A stretch of DNA of 64,000 bases from Balanoglossus misakiensis (lineage: Eukaryota; Hemichordata): contig CM082588.2 in NCBI GenBank assembly GCA_040954595.2, positions 5,270,001 through 5,334,000 of the forward strand, written 5' to 3'. The translations under genes and the position numbers were made by a program. Under the pieces are notes generated by a model. The model was given only the letters and a program-made list of their open reading frames with translations, was not told where the DNA came from and made no database searches. Below are positions 37,313-49,100 of this stretch, piece after piece. Numbering within the stretch: the stretch's first letter is position 1; each line of letters begins with the position of its first letter.

Positions 37313-40300
37313 TCATTGTACATTCGGGGGCGGTAACCATGCCATTACGTAAGGAGAGTTGCCGGTGGAGGCAGAGCCCACTGCGCCGGCAGGGGTGTGA
37401 GCGTGCTGGGCCACGGGGCTGGTGACAGCGGGAGGGCTCGTCAGATAAAGTTGCGGCACCACCGGGTACGCGTACCTGGGCACGTAAGCGTACATGGGGG
37501 TGAGGCTTGGAGTAGTGGGCGACCCCGCCGTGGTTGTGGAGCACGTGGAAGAGGCGGGGGAGAGAATGCTGCTCAGCTGCAATGACGGGGCGGTGGCCAT
37601 GATCGGGGTTCGCTGGCTCCCGCGCGCGTGGCCCGGCGCGACGGTGTAGAGCGGCCCGGTGTCTATCCTGAGTTCCCCGAGAGTGGTCGCCGGTAAAGTC
37701 CTCTGCGGCGCCCGCAGCGGCGGCAATGAGGCCTGGTCCGGCACGGGGCACTGTCGGCGGAATGTCTCTGGGCAGGGAGCAACGGGGGCGTCGCTCCTCG
37801 AGAGCGAGAAAATGCTGGTGTGCTCTTGCATAGCGGTGTTGAACTCCATCGTCCCTTGCAACTTCTTCAAGTGAGCGGAGAGTCGCGCCACCAACGGATG
37901 ATCAGGAGAGAGATGTTCCTCCTCTATGAGAAAGCGTATGGCCTCCTCAGCACACTCTTTGAAACCTGTGAGCATGACGTCATTGGGCGATAACTCGAAG
38001 GGAAAAGTGCTTGCCTTCTCTCGCAGTTTCTGGTCCGGCGACTTAATTTCATCTACAAATAAAAAAAAACTTGTTACCAGTTACTCGTGTAACAGCCGTG
38101 ACTCTCTATCTATTGGCTGGTGATGCGTTCAAGTTGAACTTGGCAATTCCACCCAAATCTTCTGTCCATACTTAGGATAATGATGTGGTCATGCTAAAAT
38201 AAAATCTCTCGTTTTGCAAAGATTCGGTCTTAATTAGCGCATTACACTAAAACTCAAATAAATAGCTAATTTGGAAGACGTAATCATTTTAGATTTGTCA
38301 AAGGTCTGTCTCAGAAGCATGTATTAGTGCTAGCTGTGTATCGACATGTATGGCAAAACAATTCCAGTGTGTAATTCCCTTTTCGAAGCATTCACGATTG
38401 CCTCGGCCTAACCTAACACCTGCTCTTGCACCACCTGCGCATAGGGAATCACGCATTATAGTTAAATCTCAGATAATCACACCCAGGCTATTTTGGCGCG
38501 TTTTTGGCCGCGCTCATCACCATGCACCGTGTTCGCGTCTTTTTGTCTGACATTATAAAGACTATTGTTTCTGATGATGAAGGGGTGACATAGGTTTATC
38601 CGGGGATTTGGCGTTTCTATGACAATGGGCTCATCAGTAGGCGCTGTTGTTTGATCACATTTTGTTTGTTGACTCGTTTCTCCGTAAACCAGTGACCAAC
38701 CTTGGTCGTTGAAATCACTGCTGGCCAATTTCCAAGTGATTGGATGTTGCATGTTCTGCAAACACTCTAGAAGTCTACTCTGTTTACCATGTGTTTTTGT
38801 ACATTTCTTTTTCTGTTATATTTAACACCCTCTCGCTTTGAAGGGGGGGGGGGTCTCAGATTTGTGTTGAGTCGTCCATAGTAAGAATGCCCTGATGCCA
38901 CAGAAAGGGGACGAAATACTGTTTTCCAGGAATACAAAACAGAAAGATTTATAAAGCTTCATTTTTTTAAATCTGGCAACTTTCTGAATGAGCAAAACCC
39001 ACAATAGAATGAGCACGTGTTTTAATCACCAGCATAGTTTTACGGAGTTTTGTCTAGCACATTATCCCTCATTATCGGAATGCGTTCAGTGAGATCTGCT
39101 GTGGGCGTTTCGTTTATCGTTTCTTTCATTCGGTTTCCTTCCCCCGTGTCACGCTTTCATTCCATCACATAAAACAAGAGAAAGTCAGTGGGCGAAATGT
39201 TTGTCTCCGGCACAGAACATTATGAGCTGCCGATACACAGCTGACGTCGATGGTGTTTTTACCCACTGACGTATTGGTCTTTGGTCGAGTGGTTCCATTT
39301 GGAAAAAAAATCACCATGTGTCCATGGCAACAGACAGTGAAATCTGTCACCGTTGACAGGACGATTGGTGACTTTTTCTTGGAACTGATTGTCCGTGTTT
39401 AATGGTGACAACTTCTCGCTGTTTGGCAAACACTCTCAGTCACCTGAACGGAAACTACTTATGGGAACGTTAACAGCAAATTATCACATTGACAGACACG
39501 GCTTCACCACATTTATCCTGTGGATCAGACGGGACGAAAGCAGTATACTGGGTTATATGACGCTTGCATCGCAAGAATTTAGATAGGGACTTTAGCGCCT
39601 GGGGCAAAGAATCATGATATTCCATGGACAGATGACGCGTTACTTGAGAGCGTCATAACTTAGTATTTGAATAAAAGTTTGCGATGGGTGTGCGCTTGGT
39701 CGCAAATACGGTAATATAGGGAGAGGCTGGTTAACTATGATCTATGCGAGAAGTACCACGAATGACAGCCACAAGTTCTTGAAGTTAAAAGCCAATTGTG
39801 TACAGCCCTGGTAATGCAGATCTTTAATGACTGCAGTTCAAAGAACTCGGCTGAAAAGCCATCAGCTGTCAAAAGCTTTTAATGAACTAAAACAAAATAA
39901 CAAGACAATTGACTTGGCATGTGCTTAGAATAACGAGGAGATAAATGCGGGGAGAGGTCTTGCATCACGACCACAAATAAAACAACGAGAGTCTTGGGAC
40001 GGACTTACGCCCAGAATGAATGCGCATCTCGCGAATCGTGAATACATTTCCTTTTGTGTCCAGCGCGAGTCAACTGCGCCTGGGATTTCTGATGCACATT
40101 GATGTAGACATGTGGGTAAACAGACAAATAGTTCTCCGATTGTCCGCGGATTGGAACTAGTTGACCAGAAACAACGGCATGGTGCTTGAATTCGAGGGAA
40201 AATCTGAGATTAGGGGTCAAGGGACCTTTGGCCAGAAAGGGGGCGGGTCATTTTGTGAAGAAAGGTTTTCTGAAAGACTTGGAATTTTCCAAATGGAATT

Positions 40301-43300
40301 TCCTTCAATGTTTGGCCCTGTTTGATTATTTTGGAATGATATATAGTGCAATAGCGATGTAGCAAAGGGATGATGAAGTTGCATAGGGTGAAAATGACTA
40401 TCATTCTACAGGTGGTAAACTACCTGTGTGCTTTTTAGCGGGAACCACAAACTTCCTTTAAAGACTTGTTGTGTTACTGTCAGTTTTAACAAGTGTGTGG
40501 CAAATCACATGGGCTATGGAAGATAGATTGTGCTTGTCTCACAAAGAGAAGATGAATGGCTTTCTCTCTCTCTCTCTCTCTCTCCCTCCCTCCCTCTCCC
40601 CCCTCGCTTTCGTTATTAGCTCACTTACCGTTTTCCTTTTCGCTATGGTTACCGTTACAATCTCCGTTCTTGATGGACTCACCATGGTTTTGCACCATTT
40701 TCAAATATTCGATTGTCATCTGCAACAGGTCCACTTTATCGTTCTTGACACCCTGGACAAAGTGCAACAGAAACCAAAAGACCAATCGTCAACTTCAAAT
40801 GTGGTGAATTGTAATAATGTGCACACAAAATATCTGCAAGACCCCCATATAACCAGTGGAGTGATTTATTTCCACACATATATTTATGGGACTTCTGCAA
40901 ATGTGTTACATTTTAGTGCAATAATAAGAAGCGTTTCGGCTTTGGGCGTATGTCTAAAATCATACTAAGTTTGCCAACAGAACACTTATTTCAAGGTCTG
41001 CACCAGTAACTCCTCGTGTTTCCAAAACCAGTCAATAAAGTTTCATTGATTTTCTTTCATCCCCAGAGTCATTCATGGCTGTGTTGTGCAGGGGCTTACA
41101 TCGATGGGACCGACCAGATTATCGACTGCTGCTGGTGCCCGCGACTTTGGTGACATGTGTCGCATACAGAATGAATAAACGAACGGATAAATGGATGAAT
41201 GAACGAATGGGTAGGTGATCGATTTTTCTCTCTCTCTCTCTCAGCACGGGCATGTTGCAGTGTCCATCTGTTCACATTCGGCGGCCCTTTGCATAGACTC
41301 CTGGCAGGCAATTAGGGACGAGGCGTGAACTCCGTATGACTTTCATTACACCGTACCGTTCGATTTCTGTTGTGCGGTGAAGATGTAGAGTGAAACCGTG
41401 CGCGTGTTTTTACCCGGTGTTTATTTTGCAAATTGGCCACGATTTGAAATTGTTATATTTGATGTCGTGTACATGTAGTCACCAATGACTCTGTCGCTAA
41501 TTTCTACACGCGGTATTTTATCGAAAACCTCGCTCTATGACTTTTGATAATTGCAAAAAACGTTAATTGTTCTTTTCCGCCACCATCTGACAACCATTTA
41601 CAGTTCCATATTCACGTAGCATTGATTTTTAACCAGGGACCACCATCTTGATTTTTCTTCGCCATTTTCTTTGTCTGCGGCGCGCGGTGCAGCGCGTATT
41701 ACTATAGTTATTTTGTACAAGTAACCGCACATGCACAGTAGAGGGGGCCTCATTAGCGTTTGAATGGTGCGTGCGCTCAACCACCTGTTAATGTATTATT
41801 TCTTAAGTGTACACACATGCTGAGCTTGGTCAAAAGCAGCTTAAAAGCGAAAAAATGTATTTTTTTATACTCAAAAGACGCCATTATAACATATCAATTA
41901 GAATCTTAGCACATAATTTTCGAAACGGGTACGCATATAGACTCGATTGTGGTCCCGAGTCTGTCTTGGTAGGCTTTGGTGTTTATTGGCCTCAAAACTG
42001 AGATGAGTTGGCGGTCAAATCCAAGGTCGTTTGGTGACGCTTGGAATGTTTAGGAGGGCAGGAGACAGACGTGGACGAAAATAACGCCTTTGTCCTTGTC
42101 ACCCATTTGTATTTTACTACATGTACTGCGGTTCTTTTGGATTTTTCTGCTAACTGTGGGCTTGCTTTTTACTATGTAGTTTGTGTCCTTTACGCAAAGA
42201 GCGGTAAAGGCGGTGATCTTTCGTCGACTACTACTATATTAAATAGCGGAGAAGCGTTACCAAACAACGGATTCAAGCATTCGGTAAGCGAATGTGGCTT
42301 CTGTTGACACGCGTGTTCTACTGTCCATGGTGAAACAAAGCTTGTGTAAACGAGTCTTTTTTTAAAATTTCGAATTATTTACATAAACGGGTGAATGAAA
42401 TAAGAGTAAAAACAGCAGAAACAGTTAAGTTTCAATCGAAATAGTCGTTTTCATGCCAATCTATACCGGGCTGTCCTGCACGCAAATCCCCGACCAGTGC
42501 GCCAGTCTAATCACGCGACAGCGCGCGCCCCCTGCCCTTTCTCCCGTGTAATGAGCAAAATAAACAACCCAGCGCGCTGATCGATCCGATTTTTAAAAAC
42601 ACTGCGATCAATACAAAATCGTTTCCCTGACACACATAATACAAACGGCTTCCGGTGCCTTCTGAGTACAGTATTTGGCCTTTGCTCGTAATCCCATGTA
42701 CTGTCATGTGTGTTCCAAAATGTAAAAAAAAAACGCAATCGGATCATGTTGTAAATGAGAGAGTGGGTGTGAACCGGTGGCTAGTTTTATGGTATCCGCC
42801 GCACGCACGGAAGCGTGTGCAGTCCATAATGGCAGGCTCGTGACCCTGTCAAATGGCTTCTATAGACAGACGCAGACAGGCCTCCGACATATCAAAGGAG
42901 AGATCATGAACCTACCTGAGCTTTGCGGGCAGCTGGTACCATGGCTCGCAACTCATCCAGGCTTCTATTGATCCTGTCCCGTCTCCGCTTCTCGATCACC
43001 CGGTGTGGGGTCGCCTGTTCCTGGGGGAGGAGAGGGAGGAGGGAATAGTTCTGTGATGTTTTGCAGTTTAAAAGTCTGCTTTATTCTGTGTATTGAACGT
43101 GGGTTTTTCTTCCCGCCGTTCTGGATGTCACCGTGAGTGCGTGTGTACACGTCAGTGTGTACCCCTGGCAGGGCAGGGCATCCACAATCGTGTGAGTGTG
43201 TGTGCGTTCACCCTTTTAGTCCGCGACTTATGCGGGAGGAAGTGAACACAAAGGGGGCTGTGGGTGATACATAAAAGAAGCCTTTCTGAGTGTTGAAGCA

Positions 43301-43703
43301 TGTAGAAGTATTGAAGAAAAAAATGTTGTTGAAATCAGTTGTGGTGGTGACTTACTCCGGCACGTCTCTTCCGCGTGGGTTTCATCCTACCGACCTCTAT
43401 TTCGCTGTCAAAGTGTGCACTGCAAGAGAAAAAGAACCACATAAATAAGTGAGAAATTCATGACTTGTGTCGAAGCATGCAGCATACGTTTGCCACGGAT
43501 TGGGCAAGCTTGTGGATGCTGCGATCATATCTGCTTGGTGGTTGTGATATGAAACTGACGGTGAAGGATGGAGATTTAGACGTTGTCCCGAGGAACCAGA
43601 GTGCACCATTTGTTCTTGTGCAAACACTTCTTGCAATATACCTCTGGTCGTCTCCACACTCGCTGTTCTCATCCGTGGAGTTCACCTCCCATTTCAGTTC
43701 CAT
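37313..43703 (-). CDS. bHLH-Orange transcriptional repressor (Hey/Helt-like)
   Basis: Five coding exons in transcript order: 43703-43642, 43419-43356, 43020-42916, 40752-40629 and 38052-37313, all in phase, giving 364 residues. The basic region and helix 1 (HRVIEKRRRDRINRSLDELR, residues 48-67) and helix 2 (DKVDLLQMTIEYLKM, 82-96) define a bHLH of the hairy/E(spl) superfamily. An Orange domain follows at about 145-184 (LTGFKECAEEAIRFLIEE). The residue that is Pro in HES and Gly in Hey is Arg49 here, as in clockwork-orange and DEC; Helt has Lys. The tail is rich in Pro, Ala, Ser and Thr and ends AWLPPPNVQ, with no WRPW or YRPW Groucho-binding motif. It should act as a DNA-binding repressor in the nucleus. 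The name within the superfamily is open; Helt, Hey or a lineage-specific class all fit. Confidence 0.9.
40563..40612. repeat. (CT)n / CCCT tract next to a splice donor
   Basis: A pyrimidine tract on the plus strand, so GA-rich in the transcript. It occupies intron positions +17 to about +67 after the donor of bHLH-Orange exon 4. It also creates artificial Ser-Leu open frames. Confidence 0.9.
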
Positions 43704-43987
43704 CGTTTTTTTCGGGAGATCACCTTGATATGTTTTGTCGCGGAGGACGTTGTCGGTCCTTCTCTAAAAGTTGACTTCGGGTCCTCTCTGAATACAACCG
43801 CATAAGAGGCTTAAACTGCGGGTGCGCTGCGCCAGCCCAGACCGCATCGATTGTCAGGGTGGGGGAGAGTACAGTGTGTCAGGCGACGCGGCAACGTCTC
43901 GCGCCGACGAATCGCCGAGAGCGGCACGACTTGCTTTTGGCGTGGCAACCACAACGACCAATCAGGTCGGGTGACAGTGTGACTCAG

Positions 43988-44025
43988 CACGTGTTTAAGT
44001 GGATCCTCCTCCTTCGAGTCACGTG
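43988..44025. promoter_or_regulatory. Pair of CACGTG E-boxes upstream of the bHLH-Orange gene
   Basis: Two perfect CACGTG palindromes at 43988-43993 and 44020-44025, 32 bp apart centre to centre (about three helical turns) and about 300 bp upstream of the ATG at 43703. Hairy/Hey-type repressors bind such boxes, so autoregulation is a reasonable inference. Other bHLH factors bind the same word. Confidence 0.45.
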
Positions 44026-44040
44026 CGTCGCAACCCTATA

Positions 44041-46039
44041 GTTCATTGTGAGCGCTATGTACATAAATTCAAAAGGAAAAGAAAGAAAGCGGGACCCCCT
44101 AGACTGTTATGAATGGGTGACTATTCCCGACGCTTGCCCAAAACTCCGTTGCACGGATTTGCAAGAGTAAGAATTGAGACTTGGAATAAGAAAATACCAG
44201 ATAACTCCGCCACGTTGACAATGAGATCATTGAAAAAGTAGTGGTCTCACCAGTTGTTCAGTTAACCCCACACCCTCTTCAAGCCGAGTATATCTATCTG
44301 AATCAACAACTTTTATTCGAGTTGACATGTTTCGATAACGGTGTTTGTTTGGGTGGGATCCATGAATAGCCAATGTCAACACAGTTGAGGGGTATCTTTC
44401 TTCACAATGTGATGCTGGATAAAACGGTTACTTAGTTTTTTTAAATCATAAAACAAGTTGCTTCGTAATGGTGGGCCTGTGTTGTGCGAGGCTCAAATGA
44501 AATTATAACTTCTGTCTAATAATATAGCAATAAAATTATGGCCGCGAGAAATTCGTGTTTTCCCGAACTGCATACTGAGAAATTAAACAGCTTGGGGGAG
44601 AGATAGGGAAAGAGAGAAGGGAGAGAGGGTTGGGAGAGCAGGGGAGAGCTAAGGGGAGCGAAGGGGTATGAGGAGAAGGAGGAAAGAGGGAGATCACACT
44701 CCCCCACTGATGGGGCCTAACAGACGTTTGCTCACTCTGCGGCTATAAACGTTCTCATCTTTTTCGCTCTTGTCCTACAGCGATGCAAACCTGGCGTGAC
44801 ACATTTTAATAAAGACACTAGCCAAGGAAAGGTCACCGGCGTCTATTATGATAACGGGGCTCCGCTCTTTCAGATGTCCGGTCCGAGACGCAAATAGCTG
44901 TTAGCACACACTGTGCACGTGTATAGAGTGCAGGGTAATACCCCGAAATCATTTCCTTCCCCATTCAGCGCTAGATATAAAAAATAACCCGGGTCAACGT
45001 CAGCTAGACTTAAGTAAAGCGTCGCCCTTTCATCAGCCGTGCCCTGGATACGAACGATTGTTCAATGTGAACAGGGCGCACAATGGACGCATTTTGGGGA
45101 GATGTAGGGCAAACCACCTATCGTTGGTCAGACGTCGAGTTTTGTACTCATGAAAATTGCCCGGCACGCTTTTTAGGTTCTATAGCGACGTTTCGCTCAA
45201 ACAGTAATTGCGAGCAAGAAACTGTAAGTCGCTGGTGGCCATACACTGAAGATACCTTCTCGTCTCCAGATGCGCCCTTCTCTGGTACGAGTCTCACCTG
45301 GATTTGTACACCATTGTGCTTCACATTGAACTTAAACCTGTCGTTCGCCCGTAATCCAGTTAATACGGTATGCCAAATCCTCTCCCAATACCAATAAAGA
45401 AATCTGAGCTCTTTCTGTTCTTTCATCACTCATGCGAAATGGCCAGCGTCTTTAGCCACAATGCTGCCCCCCCCCAAGCGGGATGGCTTGGTACACACCG
45501 ATCCTTGCAACGGAATGTCAATCCCACCTCACATGTCTTTTTGCCATGTACTGTACTCCCATCCCACCCCCACACCACCACCAACGCCACCCCCTTCGCA
45601 TGGATCACAGTCCCTGTGCGCGGATGCAGTTTTTGGCCAAAGTTGCCGTGGCATCTGGCGGTCTGAGGTGGCCGGGGGGGGGGGGGGTATAAACAACAAC
45701 AATCCCACCGGGGACTGAAAAGCCAAGGCGAAGCACAACCATGAAGTTTGTTTGTGTTGTGTACATATTGTGTTTAGAATGGAACTGAAATTTCCCCTTC
45801 AAGTGGACTTTCATCCACTACACTCAAGACTATACAACTCGCCCAGTTCGTCACAAACTGATGGAAACTCATGAAAAGCAACTATGATTAAAAAGACAGA
45901 CATGAGTGCCCTGATTATTCAAATGACTGCATATTGTTGCTCCTTGAGTTCCCTGGTGAGAGCAAGGTCGCGTTTGGAAGCACCTATCAGGGTCAAGGTC
46001 TCCATATGGACGCTGTGTACATGTACATTCAAACTTGTG
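44041..46039. other. Gene-poor spacer
   Basis: A GA-rich tract (44590-44700) and a run of 13 G (about 45669-45681) are seen. Overlapping open frames on both strands at 45083-45429 have no recognised motif and no clear splice context. Confidence 0.5.
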
Positions 46040-46175
46040 TGTTAGTGGCCATCTCTATATAGTGGCCACTTTATTGCAGTCCCTGTGCAAATTACATGCA
46101 CAATAATCGACCTGTCTATAAAGGTCAGTTTAGGAAAGTCCCTTGACTGGCCACTATAGAGAGGTTATAGTAATG
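46040..46175 (+). repeat. Dispersed repeat, copy B
   Basis: Same orientation and core as copy A at 36.6 kb. The left end (CTCTATATAGTGGCCAC) and right end (GGCCACTATAGAGAGG) are near-inverted repeats, so this better-kept copy looks like a foldback element of about 125 bp. Confidence 0.7.
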
Positions 46176-49100
46176 TTACCATGTTTGGATATACCTATAG
46201 CATAATTTTCATCATTTAACAGTCGAAAGCCAATGCGATTTTCAAAAGCCCCAGCAAAGTTAGTCACGTGATGGCCGAAGGTCCCCTTAAAGACGAATGC
46301 CATGAAGCTGTGAATCCTCTTTCGTCTGCGTCTCGACTTGAAAAAATCCAAGTCCTCCAGCAAAATCATGATCCTTTGCAGTTCACACTGTCTTGAGGGG
46401 GGGGGGGGGGGACAAACCCAGTGACTACTGTGCAAGTTGTTATACACGTTAGCGCTGTTCACAAAACGTCGTGAATTGCTGCCTTTTTGAAGTTGCAACA
46501 GATGGGAAAACACTGTAAACGGCCTACACTGTTTTAAAAGGGGACCACAAAATGGCGAGTGTGCGAACGACATTACACCGGACGATAATGACGGGCAGCC
46601 ATTGTTTCAGGCGCCACTACCACGGCGGTGTGAACTTTCACTTCATTTACAAATGTACATCACAGCCTGACCTGTCATCGAAAACAATGACATTTAATTG
46701 AGCGCATAATTTGTTAATTGTGGTCCCCCACTCACCATTTAGTAGCTGTGGAGACCAACAATTTTAAAGAGACGTAATCAAGTTTTTGATTCTGGTTTCC
46801 GAAGGGTTAATTAAGTTGTCTTGTATGTTTTTGTCCTAAAAGACCCCATGATTGTTCTGTGATCTGACTGGACATCCGAGATTTATAATCTTATCAGAAT
46901 GTTAAATCGTAGGCTTTTCCACTTTATCACATTGTCTTTTACAACTGAACTATATATCCTACTTAGAAAATGACTGGTTCGTCTGCAAAAATGATAATAA
47001 GAACCTGCCACTTGGTAATTCTGGCATAGTGGTGACAATTTGGCTATTAGACGAAATTCAGCGCGAATTCATGACACATAGTCAATGGCGAAAATCATTT
47101 AGAATATCAGGTGCAAATGTACCGATATTGTCGTCACGCACACACTCACACTATTTTTTAAATGCACTGAACCATCCAATGATGCCCACCTTTGGGAAAG
47201 TCCGTGGGGGGTTTCATCATCCACGAGATTGGCGTTTCAATGGACGGTCTGGTCGTCGAAATTTTATTCAAATGACAATCGCTTAAAATAAAAACCACAC
47301 ATGCTTGAGGTCGTGACGTCAGGCGTGAAATGCTTCACACAGACGTTCACGCCCGTGCGATCGTGTGTATCACGTGACAAAAGCGATGACGAGATCAGAA
47401 AGGTGTGCACTGTGTAATACAGACCCTGAAAATACGCGACTTATTTCCCGCCAAATAACATGAAGAGAAATAGTCGTAAATGACTTTTAATTCGAAGACG
47501 TTTTGTTTGTTCCTTCTTGGAATTTTCTCACAGTCAAGTTGTACCTGCCACGCCTATGTCACGAGGATCCTTGAAATCAACCACAAGTCCCCCCTTCAGC
47601 GTATGCTAATTTGAACGAAGAGGGGCGTTTGTACTGGAACAGCAATTCCTGTCATTTTATCGAATAAATTAAAACTTTCATTTCGTCAGTGAAAATACTG
47701 AGTAGAACACATTCGCTTTTCCTGATCACTGTGATATCTTCAAAACCGATGTCTATTTTTTGTCGACAAATCACGATTTTTCTTCCAGTATATAATGTTG
47801 CATGCACGACTTGCAGGAAAGTAATCATCTCGTGAAAGTGTGACTCGGCCTTGGCTATAGACACCAAAAGAGAATAGGGCATGTTTTTGCAGCAAAGACC
47901 ATACGGGTGCAGAAGAAGTTAAATTATTCCCCAGTGACCGTAGCACACATTTCCTGTGACTTTGATTGGCACATTTTGATCGCCTTACGAACTATACAAG
48001 TGCCAAATTAAAAACCAACTTTACTGCATAACTATGCCACTTTTACTACGCATAAATAAGTTTAGCATCGACCACCCAGCCATGTCACGGATGGTCGGGA
48101 CTGACTTGGTGCGGTTGGTTATATGCGTGCGTGCACGAGTGACTCGGCCAAAAATTATTGCGGTGTGTTATGCAAAACAAAGTGGGTGCAAAAATTAGGC
48201 TGTACTTTTACCAATAGTTGCAACTGGTCTATTAAAAAAGAATCTCGTTGAAAAAGTCTCAATTACCGATGATATTAAATAATAGCTGCACCAGGCTGTT
48301 GTAACGGTATTAACGAGAAATCAATCCAGAGCCGATTTCTGGGTGATGACACCATCCATGGATTTGGCGAGATGATGGATGGACTGTCGACGGATTTGTG
48401 CACGTGGGTTTTGAAGTTGAATGGCTGGTTTAAGTGGATTGTCGGCATCTTCTGAAGTGCATGGGCGGGTAGCTGGCTGTGAACCCAAAACATGTAGGTG
48501 GATGGTTGGATGAACACAGGAGGATGGATGACTGACGACATTTAGGGGGGGGCTTGATGGGTGGCTGCCGTGAATGGCACGGGTCACTCCCAGGATTCTG
48601 AAACCCCGCTACGCTTCCTTCGGTTGCGAGCCAATGGAAGCGTACAAAGCAAGGGATTCTTCGGTGTTTTATCAAACATAGTTCAGTAAGTTGGCAGAAT
48701 AGGCACTAAAACGGGAATCACTTTCTTCACCATATACACCAGCGAAGTTGCCGGCAAAACTGACTAATTCACCACCGCTTTTGAACCCCCAAATCTAAAT
48801 ACGAAACTGGACAATTGTGTTGTTTTGTCCATCCTCAAGGTTAAATGTGGGGTGGCAAGCTATTTTATGACGGGAAAGTGTGAGAATGTGGATGAGATTC
48901 CCGCCAAAGAAGTGAGCATGCGACATGATAACATTGTAGCGGTAAGTCGCATCTTACCTCAGCAAGGACACTGCACAAAACAGTCGCGAGACTTACGTAA
49001 CGGCCGGCCTTGGGTGTCTCACCGGGACAATCAAACCCCCGGGGAGGGATCACTCTCCCGCTTTAGAGGCCCTTAACGGAATTTGTCCTAATTAGGGCAG

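Noticed and set aside
45083-45429. Overlapping frames on both strands
   Set aside because: Neither has a recognisable motif or convincing splice borders, and choosing between strands was not possible.
46154-46573. 139-codon open frame on the minus strand
   Set aside because: It crosses a G/C homopolymer and overlaps a dispersed repeat; it looks like chance.
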